Source of the DNA: an uncultured Spirochaetota bacterium
GTDB taxonomy: Bacteria; Spirochaetota; UBA4802; UBA5368
Assembly (NCBI GenBank): GCA_937864375.1
Contig: CALMJO010000428.1
Coordinates: 1-7,180 of the forward strand
Length of the DNA: 7,180 nucleotides
Direction of reading: 5' to 3'
The position numbers and the translations under genes were made by a program. Each line of letters starts with the position of its first letter. The first letter of the stretch is position 1. Shown piece after piece: positions 1 through 5,994 of this stretch. The notes beneath the pieces were generated by a model, which was not told where the DNA came from, ran no database searches, and worked only from the letters and a program-made list of their open reading frames with translations.

Positions 1-184
1 TGATATTCTGCTGTACGGTGATATGATTCTAAGCACGGACACGCTCACGGTTCCCCACCCGCGCATCTGGGAAAGGGACTTCGTGCTCCGCCATCTCGTG
101 GAGCTCGATCCCGGGCTCCGGGACCCCGTGAGCGGACGCCTTTTCAAGGAGGGGACCCATGGCACGGATACGCACCATCAATGA
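1..184 (+). CDS. folK: FolK C-terminal end (6-hydroxymethyl-7,8-dihydropterin pyrophosphokinase), partial
   Basis: This frame (codons from base 2, stop TGA at 182-184) gives the last 60 residues of a protein whose start lies outside the window. It reads D-I-L-L-Y-G-D, then T-V-P-H-P-R and R-D-F-V-L-R-H-L-V-E-L-D-P. These match the FolK C-terminal signature, in which the LDxDILLYG strand is followed by the PHPR...R.FVL.PL.E motif. FolK transfers pyrophosphate from ATP to 6-hydroxymethyl-7,8-dihydropterin in cytoplasmic folate synthesis. The last nine or so codons run past the panB start, so the two genes overlap by 26 nt and are probably co-transcribed and translationally coupled. A folK-panB neighbourhood is common in bacteria, which supports the call. 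The final residues (K-E-G-T-H-G-T-D-T-H-H-Q) look unconserved and may exist only because the frame stays open over the panB start. Confidence 0.88.
   Translation, partial: DILLYGDMILSTDTLTVPHPRIWERDFVLRHLVELDPGLRDPVSGRLFKEGTHGTDTHHQ
146..154 (+). promoter_or_regulatory. Strong ribosome binding site of panB
   Basis: AAGGAGGGG contains the AGGAGG core at 147-152, six bases before the ATG at 159. It lies inside the folK reading frame and fixes the panB start. A ribosome finishing folK would pass over this site. Confidence 0.8.
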
Positions 185-962
185 TTTCAAAACGGCCCGG
201 GAAGAGAAGCGGCCCATCTCCATGGTGACCTGCTACGATTTCGCCTACGCGCGGCTCATCGAGCAGACGGAGATCGATACGATACTCGTGGGCGATTCCC
301 TGGGCAATGTCGTCGCGGGCTACTCCACCACGGTGCCGGTCACCCTGGACCAGATGATCTACCATGCCGAGATCGTGCGCAGGGGCGCTCCCTCCATGTT
401 CGTCATCGCCGACCTCCCCTTCATGAGCTACCACGTGTCCGTCGGGGACACCATGCGCAACTGCGGGCGCATCATGAAGGAGACGGGAGCCAACGCCGTC
501 AAGCTCGAGGGCGGGCGCGATTTCGCGAAGACCGTGGAGTCCATCACGAAGGCGTCCATCCCCGTGGTGGGGCACCTAGGGCTCACGCCCCAGTCGGTGC
601 ACAAGCTGGGGGGCTTCTCCGTGCAGGGGCGCGAGGAGGACAAGCGGCGCATCATGATCGAGGACGCGAAGATGCTGGAGGATGCGGGGGCCTTCTGCCT
701 GGTACTCGAAATGGTACCGGAAGCGCTGGCGCGGGAGATCACGGAAAGCCTCTCGATCCCGACCATAGGCATAGGCGCGGGAAGGTTCACGAGCGGGCAG
801 GTGCTGGTGATCAACGACCTCCTGGGCATGGACGAGCGCTTTAAGCCCAAGTTCCTCAAAAAATACGCCAATCTCGCCGACACGGTGAAGACGGCGCTCA
901 CCTCGTACCACGACGACGTCGTGGGAGGGCGCTTCCCCGCGGAGGAGCACACCTTCAAGTGA
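159..962 (+). CDS. panB: 3-methyl-2-oxobutanoate hydroxymethyltransferase (ketopantoate hydroxymethyltransferase)
   Basis: PanB moves the one-carbon unit of 5,10-methylenetetrahydrofolate to 3-methyl-2-oxobutanoate to make ketopantoate, the first committed step to pantothenate and CoA, in the cytoplasm. The 267-residue protein has the family's usual length and its full motif set: M-V-T-C-Y-D near residue 22, V-G-D-S-L-G with metal-binding D46, I-A-D-L-P-F with D85, V-K-L-E-G-G with E117, G-H-L-G-L-T-P-Q-S near 138, the catalytic-type E184 in V-L-E-M-V-P-E, and I-G-I-G-A-G near 203. The ligand roles come from family knowledge; the residues are visible here. The start is set by a strong Shine-Dalgarno. 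The gene follows folK with a 26-nt overlap, so the folate-cofactor producer and a folate-dependent enzyme are linked. panC, often next to panB, is absent: a terminator and convergent genes follow. Nothing suggests a defect. Confidence 0.97.
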   Translation: MARIRTINDFKTAREEKRPISMVTCYDFAYARLIEQTEIDTILVGDSLGNVVAGYSTTVPVTLDQMIYHAEIVRRGAPSMFVIADLPFMSYHVSVGDTMRNCGRIMKETGANAVKLEGGRDFAKTVESITKASIPVVGHLGLTPQSVHKLGGFSVQGREEDKRRIMIEDAKMLEDAGAFCLVLEMVPEALAREITESLSIPTIGIGAGRFTSGQVLVINDLLGMDERFKPKFLKKYANLADTVKTALTSYHDDVVGGRFPAEEHTFK

Positions 963-1007
963 AGAGAACGGCCGCGCATCCGGCCTGGCGCGCGCCCCGT
1001 GAAAACG

Positions 1008-1035
1008 AAACGCCGCTCACGTGAGCGGCGTTTTT
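1008..1035. terminator. Intrinsic terminator after panB, probably bidirectional
   Basis: A perfect 13-bp inverted repeat (AAACGCCGCTCAC at 1008-1020 and its exact reverse complement at 1021-1033) is followed by a T run at 1031-1035. The centre CACGTG would open into a small loop. It lies 45 nt after the panB stop and 24 nt past the stop of the convergent lipoprotein gene. On the minus strand the stem is followed by TTTCGTTTT, so it can plausibly end both transcripts. Confidence 0.88.
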
Positions 1036-1058
1036 CGCGGAACGATTCCAGGCGGGCG

Positions 1059-1700
1059 CTAGAACAGGCAGCCGCGCTTCTGCACCGCGCTGTTTATCTC
1101 GGAGACGATGTCGACGGCGGCATTGTCGAGCTGCTCGTACTTGTTTTCCTCCGTCACGAGGGCTACGGGAATGTAATAGAACCCAAGTATGCAGCATCCG
1201 CACCAGGCGTATTTGCCGGTTTCCAGGTTGTAGCGGCCCGTCCCCACGATCGTCCCGTCCCTGGTGTCGAGTATCCTGAACTTGAAGACGAGCCTGGTCT
1301 TGGGAATGAACGCGTTGCTGAATTTCCGTGCATACTGGAAATCCGTCACGCTCCCCACGATGATGTAGTCGGTTTTCGCGAGACGGCCTATGTCGGTGAG
1401 CGCCGCGTCGGTGAGTCCCGTCGCATCGAGCGATTTCTCCTGCATTATCCTGGAGAGCTGGGTTCTTTCGACGACGGTGAAGTTCGAAATCCTGATGATC
1501 TCGTTCGTGAGCGCGTCGGTGACGGCAATTCCGGAACCCGCGGCCTCCGGCCCGGGCGGATCGGTAAAGGGCACGACCGCGATTTTTATTTCCTGCTGGA
1601 AGGCTTCCTTGTTCTTGACGAATACGTCCTTCTGGACGGAGGTACAGGAAACCGCGCCTGCCGTTGCCAATGCAGCACACATTGCGATGATATTTCTCAT
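1059..1700 (-). CDS. CsgG-like lipoprotein
   Basis: The 213-residue product starts with a short lipoprotein signal (M-R-N-I-I-A-M...A-G-A-V-S-C) giving lipidated C19; the A-V-S-C box is relaxed compared with L-A-G-C. The mature part resembles CsgG/LpoB-type envelope proteins: I-K-I-A-V-V-P-F-T-D (residues 38-47), an alpha/beta stretch with V-T-D-A-L-T-N-E-I-I, V-V-E-R-T-Q-L-S-R-I-M-Q-E near 77-88, then I-G-R-L-A-K-T-D-Y-I-I-V-G-S-V-T near 104-119. CsgG itself forms a curli secretion pore, but this wider family has many unassigned members, so pore formation is not claimed. A hydrophobic stretch with C167, C169 and C170 follows at about 165-181, and another cysteine is third from the end (C211). 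The ATG at 1700 is chosen because AGGAAG lies five bases upstream and the signal peptide begins there; the frame stays open further upstream only as a shadow. It is probably transcribed from the gap at 1701-1891 or by read-through. Confidence 0.8.
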   Translation of the reverse strand: MRNIIAMCAALATAGAVSCTSVQKDVFVKNKEAFQQEIKIAVVPFTDPPGPEAAGSGIAVTDALTNEIIRISNFTVVERTQLSRIMQEKSLDATGLTDAALTDIGRLAKTDYIIVGSVTDFQYARKFSNAFIPKTRLVFKFRILDTRDGTIVGTGRYNLETGKYAWCGCCILGFYYIPVALVTEENKYEQLDNAAVDIVSEINSAVQKRGCLF

Positions 1701-1891
1701 ATGCACTTCCTGATTGGGAAAAATAACGATCCTGCCCACTGTGGGCCGGAAACCCGGATTATCAAGCACTTTTTTACGGTTGACCGGAAGCGCGGGGGGC
1801 CGATCTGCGGGGTGCCCTGCGGGGACGCGGCGCCCCCGCACCGCGCGGAAACCGCAGCGCAAAGTGCCGCATAACGTCATCGGCGCGCGCG
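1701..1891. other. GC-rich intergenic region with inverted repeats
   Basis: This 191-nt gap separates the MauE-like gene from the lipoprotein gene downstream on the minus strand. It holds the lipoprotein's ribosome binding site (AGGAAG, minus strand, 1706-1711), a palindrome GCCCAC-T-GTGGGC at 1734-1746, and a stem TGCGGGG/CCCCGCA at 1818-1824 and 1834-1840 with a 9-nt loop. A second TGCGGGG copy lies at 1806-1812. No T run follows the GC-rich stem on the minus strand, so it is not a clear intrinsic terminator. GATAAT on the minus strand (1763-1768 region) could be a -10 element, but I see no good -35 match. No convincing gene is present. Confidence 0.5.
1734..1746. repeat. Short palindrome upstream of the lipoprotein gene
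   Basis: GCCCAC and GTGGGC form a perfect 6-bp inverted repeat around one central base, about 34 nt before the lipoprotein start. Its position between a possible promoter and the start codon fits an operator or a leader hairpin, but a palindrome this short can occur by chance. Confidence 0.35.
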
Positions 1892-2392
1892 TCAGAGCGT
1901 GCTGAGCGTGCGCTTCTCGAGGTAGTATTCCAGCGAGAAGAGGTGGCGGCGCGCCTGCAGGACGAGGCCGAACACCGCGAAGAGCGCCGCGTCGCGGATC
2001 ACCAGCGGCCAGCCTATCCGCTCGGGGATGCCAAAGCGCGAGAGCTCGAAGCACCCGCACTCGAAGTTCGCGCCGCGCGCGATGTTTACCATGATCGCGA
2101 CGGTAAAGACGACCATGAGCAGCATCGAGAGGCACGAGGCCGCCCTGATGCGGTAGCCCGCAGCGAGCAGTGCGCCCAGGATGAGCTCCAGTGAAGGGAG
2201 GACGATGGCGACGTAGGGGACCAGGGCCGAGGGGAGCATCGCGTACATGTCGACCACCCGCCCGAAGCCTTCCATGTCCAGCACCTTGAAAAATCCCGAA
2301 TACAGGAAGAGCGCGCCGCACAGCACCCGGAGCAGCGCCGTGAGCTGGTTCCCGTAAACGACCGATCGCGCGAAGTTCCGGATCATGCCCAT
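1892..2392 (-). CDS. MauE/DoxX-like redox-associated membrane protein
   Basis: The 166-residue protein has about four hydrophobic segments (near 18-36, 56-78, 84-104 and 128-146), the size and topology of the MauE/DoxX group. Between segments three and four sits N-F-E-C-G-C-F-E with C112 and C114, matching the C-x-C-F loop of MauE-like proteins. L-F-L-Y-S-G-F-F-K-V near 28-37 and W-P-L-V-I-R-D near 128-134 also fit. MauE is needed for methylamine dehydrogenase maturation, where disulfides must form; related proteins are thought to pass thiol-disulfide electrons across the inner membrane. No methylamine genes are present, so a general envelope thiol-redox role is inferred. The ATG at 2392 is one base after the rhodanese stop and has GGGGAG six bases upstream, so translation is probably coupled. 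An alternative ATG two codons later lacks as good a site. Last gene of the compact operon. Confidence 0.8.
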   Translation of the reverse strand: MGMIRNFARSVVYGNQLTALLRVLCGALFLYSGFFKVLDMEGFGRVVDMYAMLPSALVPYVAIVLPSLELILGALLAAGYRIRAASCLSMLLMVVFTVAIMVNIARGANFECGCFELSRFGIPERIGWPLVIRDAALFAVFGLVLQARRHLFSLEYYLEKRTLSTL

Positions 2393-2393
2393 G

Positions 2394-2888
2394 TCAGTCT
2401 CCCCTGCGATCCCTGGCGGTCTCGAGGGGGAACTTCCGCTCCTGCCAGGCGGGGAGCCCTCCCTCGATTATGTACAGCGTCCTCGAATAACCCATGTGGA
2501 TGAAGCGGCGCGCGAGCGTCTCGGAGGATTCGCACGAGCTCGCGCTGCAGTAGATGACCAGCTCGCGCGGTCCCTGCAGGAGGTCGAAATTGGCCCTGAT
2601 GCCCTGGAGGGAAATCGATTCCGGTTCGGCAGGTATGCTGACGGAGCCGGGGATGCGCGCCTGTTCGTATTCCGCCGGGTCGCGCGCATCGATGAAGAGC
2701 GCGGTGCGGCCGTCGTACTTGAGCCGCGCCTCGTCGGCCGAGATCATGCTGATCTTCCGGTACGAAACGGTCTCCTTCGACACGAACACGTAGCCGCCCG
2801 GCAGGACCAGGTTGAGCACGGTACCCGTCACGCAGGCCGCGAGTATGATCACGGCCATTTCCCTTGCAGTCTGCTTCCAGATTTTCAT
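2394..2888 (-). CDS. Membrane-anchored rhodanese-like protein
   Basis: A 164-residue protein with one N-terminal membrane segment (about residues 10-30) and a single rhodanese domain (about 47-156). Rhodanese marks are I-S-A-D-E-A-R, F-I-D-A-R-D-P-A-E-Y (65-74), A-R-I-P-G-S-V-S-I-P, the active loop Y-C-S-A-S-S-C-E with C114 at the catalytic position, and the C-terminal Y-I-I-E-G-G-L-P-A-W-Q. Rhodaneses carry a persulfide on the loop cysteine and transfer sulfane sulfur. C119 in the same loop could form a disulfide with C114, hinting at redox control. The domain most likely faces the periplasm; the short K- and R-containing tail before the membrane segment supports that. The start is eight bases after the preceding stop, with no strong Shine-Dalgarno, suggesting coupling. 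Its partners, a MauE-like membrane protein and a cysteine-bearing metallophosphatase-like protein, point to sulfur or thiol handling in the envelope. The substrate is unknown. Confidence 0.88.
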   Translation of the reverse strand: MKIWKQTAREMAVIILAACVTGTVLNLVLPGGYVFVSKETVSYRKISMISADEARLKYDGRTALFIDARDPAEYEQARIPGSVSIPAEPESISLQGIRANFDLLQGPRELVIYCSASSCESSETLARRFIHMGYSRTLYIIEGGLPAWQERKFPLETARDRRGD

Positions 2889-2896
2889 TCAGGCGC

Positions 2897-3831
2897 TCAC
2901 TTGAATTTCAGCTTGGATGATTCCTTCGCGACTTTTCCGGAGTACTCGTTGATCAGCGCGCGGACCTCCGGGTCGTCCTCCGGCTGCGTGTCGTCGGGAC
3001 GGCGGAACGAGTTCCTGGCCGTCACGATTTTACCGTCCCGCACGGAGAGCTCCAGGATGCCAATGTGCGCCCCGTTCGCCCCGGCCTGCACGATCATGGA
3101 CCCGCCGGCGGGCTGCGGCGCGCCGAGCATCGTCTGCGAATGCCCGCCCACGATGAGTCCCACGTCGGGCAGCGCGCGCTGGAGCGCCAGTCGTGGTCGT
3201 GCCCTGAATGCGAGAGCAGGATGATGAAGTCGGCGCCCGCGGCCTTGAGGGAGTCGACGTCCTTTTTGATTTCGGCAAGCTGGTCGAGCACTCGTACGCG
3301 GTCGGTGATCTTCGCCGGGTAGTACTTGAACGCGTCCGCGCTGATGCTGCCGATGATGCCGATCCTGATCCCTCCGCGCTCGACCATGGTCGCGCGGCGG
3401 AACATTGCCTGCCAGGCGAACATGTCGTAGACGAGCAGGTTGTTCGAAAGCAGGGGAAGCCCCCAGCGATGGCCCGTGATGAGCTCGATCCCCCCGGAGA
3501 ATTCCTGGTCGCCCACCGCAATCGCGTCGTACGCCATGAGCGCGTACGCCTTCACCAGGTACTCGGCGAGGAGGGGGTCGCACTGGTAGGCGAAGAAGTC
3601 CCCGGTCTCGACCAGCACGGGCGAGCCGTAGGCGGCGCGCAGCGCGCGCAGCTCCGTGGCGCGCTTTACGAGCCCGCCCTTGGGGTCTTCCTTGCAGAGA
3701 CAGTAGTCGAGATAGCCGTTGAGCGAATTGGTGTAGACGAGCGTAAACGAGCCTTCCTTCGCCCGTGCGGGAAGCAGAAGGCCGCACACGATAAGGAGGA
3801 CTGCCGGAATGAACACGCCGCGGGTGCGCAT
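2897..3831 (-). CDS. UshA/5'-nucleotidase-type metallophosphatase-like exported protein, interrupted by a frameshift
   Basis: Two overlapping frames make one protein. The first (start 3831) covers a signal peptide (about 1-24, ending A-R-A) and the phosphatase core up to S-H-S-G-H-D-H-D (207-214), then turns to unrelated sequence and stops at 3094. The family sequence resumes in the next frame at L-A-L-Q-R-A-L-P-D-V-G-L-I-V-G-G-H-S-Q-T and continues through V-Q-A-G-A-N-G to the stop at 2897. Restoring one base near 3190 gives 311 residues. The fold resembles the N-terminal domain of UshA-type 5'-nucleotidases, without the usual C-terminal domain. Key residues differ: T-N-S-L-N-G replaces T-N-D-x-H-G, G-D-Q-E replaces G-N-H-E and G-H-S-Q replaces G-H-S-H, while D78, H208 and H231 remain. 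C44 and C46 form a C-L-C pair just after the first motif. Classical nucleotidase activity is doubtful. The ATG lies four bases after the HD-GYP stop, with GGAG seven bases upstream. It could be a true pseudogene, but the intact second half argues for an assembly error or recent mutation. Confidence 0.8.
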
Positions 3832-3835
3832 GATT

Positions 3836-5881
3836 TTACTCCGCCTGCCTGAACAGGTCCTTGTGGATCTTCTCGTAAATGCGGTGTCGGATCATGAGAT
3901 CGACCAGCGCCTCGTCGATCTTGTGGCGCTTCGCCTCTTCCTTCATGATGGCGAGCGTCTTTTCCAGGGGAACCGCCTTCTTGTAGGGCCTGTCCGTGGC
4001 CGAGAGCGCGTCGAAGATGTCCGCGATCGCCATGATGCGCGCCTGGAGGGGAATGGAGTCGGCGCCCTTGAGGCCCGAGGGATAGCCGGTGCCGTCGAGC
4101 ATCTCGTGGTGCTTCGCGGCGATCTCGGGGATGTTCTTGTACTCGGGGGGCCACGGTATCCGGCTCACGAAGTTGTAGGTGTGGGTGACGTGACTTTCTA
4201 TTTCCTTGCGCTCGTCCGGATTGAGGCTGCCCCGGCGAATCAGGAGGTTCGTTTTTTCATGGTCGGTGAGGATGATGAGGGGCGAGCCGTCGGGGTTCCT
4301 GCACTCTATGGATTCGATCTCCTTCAGGATGTTGGCGAGCACGACCTCGGGGTCCTCGTCGGTCACCGTGGGCTCGTTGAGGCTCACCAGGCGGTCCTTG
4401 ATGTGCCGGATCCTGTCGAGGTTCAACTCCTTCTGCTCCCTTATCTTCTCGAGGCCCTCGGGCGCGCGACCCTGGGCGAGCGCGCGCTCCAGCTGCTCGC
4501 GCTCGTGGTTCACGTACTGCATCTCGGTGTAGCGGTAAAGGTAGTCCATCTTTAAAATCAGGTTGTCGAGCTCCTTGGGAAAGAGCTTCTTGGCCTTCTG
4601 GAATATGGCGAGGTCGATGTACACCTTGCCAAAGTCGTGCAGGAGCGCTGCGTACTCGAGCTCCTTGATCGCGGTGTCCGAAAACTTGACGCAGGAGAGC
4701 GCTTCGCCCGAGTCGTTGTTGATCGCGCGCGCCATCTCCTTGCAGAACTCCGCCACCCGGAAGGAGTGGCCGGAGGTGGCCACGTCCCGCGATTCAATCG
4801 CCGTCACCGACGCCTTGACGAACTCCTCGAACTGGGTCTGTATCTGCTTGAGCATGCGGTTGTTTTCCAGCGCTATTGCCGCCTGGCTGGCGACCGCCTC
4901 CATGAGCTTTTCGTAGCGCGGAGAAAACTGGACCACCTTGACCTCGAAATCCTCGGGAGTGGAGAGCACCACCTCGAAGGCCTCGTTCCCCGTGCTCCTG
5001 CTGCTGTTCCCGTATTCCTTGCTGTTGATCAGCTGGATGACCCCTATGATCTCGTCCACGTGATTGCGCATGGGGATGACCAGCATGGACTTTGACCGGT
5101 AGTTGTGCAGCCTGTCGAACGAGGAGTTGAAGGCCACGGGATCGTCCTTGGAAAGCTTGTAGACGTCCGGGATGTTGAGGATGTTCCCGGTCACGGCGAC
5201 GTAGCCGGCGATGGAATTGCGGTTCAGCGCGAGCACGAATTCCTCGTAGGGCAGGTTTTTCGAGAAGGTATGCGAGTACTTGAAGCGAAGGTGCTTCTCC
5301 TTGGACTCTCCCTCCTCGACGATGAAAATGGAGCCCGCGTCCGCCCCGGTGATCTTCTTGCTGAGCATGAGGATGCTCCTCAGAAGTTTGTCGGGGTCTT
5401 TTTCGGTTGAAAGCGAGCGGCCTATGGTGATCAGGTCCTCCTGGTCCTGGCGCATGTCGGTGAGGGTTTCCAGGTACTGGATGCGCTCGGCATTGAACCA
5501 CTGCTCCTCACTCATGGTCGAAAATGCCTTATGGATGAGAAAGGCGAGCTCCACGGCCCCCGCCGGACGCGTGATAAAATGCATAATGCGCCGGCGGTCC
5601 GCCTCGTCAAGCGCGGCGAGGCTTGATTCGCTTCCCACGAGGATTATCCTATGAAAGGTGCCCTTCTTCACCAGGGTCGATTCGATTTTGGCAAGCGTGC
5701 ATTCGTCTTCCTCGTGCAGGAAGATGACCAGGTGACGGGTTGTTTCCCCGGATGCCCCGGAAAACACGAGGTCCGGATCGCCAAGCGTCTCGATGCGGTA
5801 GTCGGGGGACGCGGGGACCGCGCAGGACTCCATGGCCTTCCCGGTGATGTACAGCGTTCTCTGTATCGATTCGGTCTGCAT
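3836..5881 (-). CDS. GAF and HD-GYP domain signalling protein
   Basis: A 681-residue cytoplasmic protein. Residues 1 to about 125 look like a worn response-regulator receiver: hydrophobic strands with F-I-T-R-P where a receiver has a lysine-proline, and no clear phosphoacceptor pocket. A GAF domain follows (about 150-340, ending M-L-V-I-P-M...G-V-I-Q-L-I-N), with a polar insertion near 287-315. The HD-GYP domain covers about 350-680: G-H372, L-L-H415-D416-F-G-K, H564, H591-H592-E, G597-T-G-Y-P601, and the A-D-I-F-D-A-L...R-P-Y signature. With the metal and GYP residues intact it should be an active cyclic di-GMP phosphodiesterase by family knowledge. Unusually, about 110 residues rich in charged helix (about 437-550) separate the HD part from the H564 segment. 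The start has only a weak Shine-Dalgarno; no nearby alternative looks better. It leads the operon that continues into the metallophosphatase-like gene. Confidence 0.9.
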   Translation of the reverse strand: MQTESIQRTLYITGKAMESCAVPASPDYRIETLGDPDLVFSGASGETTRHLVIFLHEEDECTLAKIESTLVKKGTFHRIILVGSESSLAALDEADRRRIMHFITRPAGAVELAFLIHKAFSTMSEEQWFNAERIQYLETLTDMRQDQEDLITIGRSLSTEKDPDKLLRSILMLSKKITGADAGSIFIVEEGESKEKHLRFKYSHTFSKNLPYEEFVLALNRNSIAGYVAVTGNILNIPDVYKLSKDDPVAFNSSFDRLHNYRSKSMLVIPMRNHVDEIIGVIQLINSKEYGNSSRSTGNEAFEVVLSTPEDFEVKVVQFSPRYEKLMEAVASQAAIALENNRMLKQIQTQFEEFVKASVTAIESRDVATSGHSFRVAEFCKEMARAINNDSGEALSCVKFSDTAIKELEYAALLHDFGKVYIDLAIFQKAKKLFPKELDNLILKMDYLYRYTEMQYVNHEREQLERALAQGRAPEGLEKIREQKELNLDRIRHIKDRLVSLNEPTVTDEDPEVVLANILKEIESIECRNPDGSPLIILTDHEKTNLLIRRGSLNPDERKEIESHVTHTYNFVSRIPWPPEYKNIPEIAAKHHEMLDGTGYPSGLKGADSIPLQARIMAIADIFDALSATDRPYKKAVPLEKTLAIMKEEAKRHKIDEALVDLMIRHRIYEKIHKDLFRQAE

Positions 5882-5930
5882 GAATGAATGGCCTGAAGCA
5901 AGGTCCGTCTGCCCGGTCCGGAAATCCAGT

Positions 5931-5942
5931 CACTATGTAGTG
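5931..5942. repeat. Small palindrome upstream of the HD-GYP operon
   Basis: CACTA-TG-TAGTG is a 5-bp inverted repeat about 50 nt before the HD-GYP start, within the 113-nt gap that must carry the operon's promoter if it has its own. On the minus strand the same bases include CATAGT, four of six matches to a -10 box, with TTTACT 19 nt upstream. This is a weak promoter candidate and the palindrome could be an overlapping operator. Confidence 0.25.
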
Positions 5943-5964
5943 CACGCCGGGGCGCTAGTAAAGC

Positions 5965-5990
5965 AAAAATCGGCCCCCCCGCCGTTTTTT
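5965..5990. terminator. Intrinsic terminator after the glycosyltransferase gene
   Basis: On the plus strand AAAAA-T-CGGC (5965-5974), a run of C, then GCCG-TTTTTT (5981-5990) form a short GC stem extended by A-T pairs with one bulged base. On the minus strand it begins four bases after the glycosyltransferase stop and its GC stem is followed by A then TTTTT, the expected intrinsic terminator order. It separates the glycosyltransferase unit from the HD-GYP operon. Confidence 0.75.
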
Positions 5991-5994
5991 AAGG

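Noticed and set aside
1806..1840. GC-rich hairpin as an intrinsic terminator after the MauE-like gene
   Set aside because: No T run follows the stem on the minus strand, so it lacks half of the signal.
999..1874. Long plus-strand open frame of 291 codons
   Set aside because: It is antisense to the lipoprotein gene, begins within the terminator, shows no family resemblance and is explained by GC-rich codon use on the other strand.
1701..2321. Same-strand open frame extending the lipoprotein gene upstream to 2321
   Set aside because: It overlaps the MauE-like gene in another frame, reads as arginine- and proline-rich GC shadow, and the real start at 1700 has a ribosome site and a lipoprotein signal.
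3180..3200. Programmed ribosomal frameshift in the metallophosphatase-like gene
   Set aside because: The junction CACGACCACGACTGG has no slippery heptamer and no obvious stimulatory stem that I can see; a missing base is simpler.
2385..3224. Plus-strand open frame of 279 codons
   Set aside because: It is antisense to the rhodanese and metallophosphatase-like genes, which have clear motifs; this frame has none.
3809..4555. Plus-strand open frame of 248 codons
   Set aside because: It is antisense to the HD-GYP domain and shows only low-complexity V, L, R and D-rich sequence.
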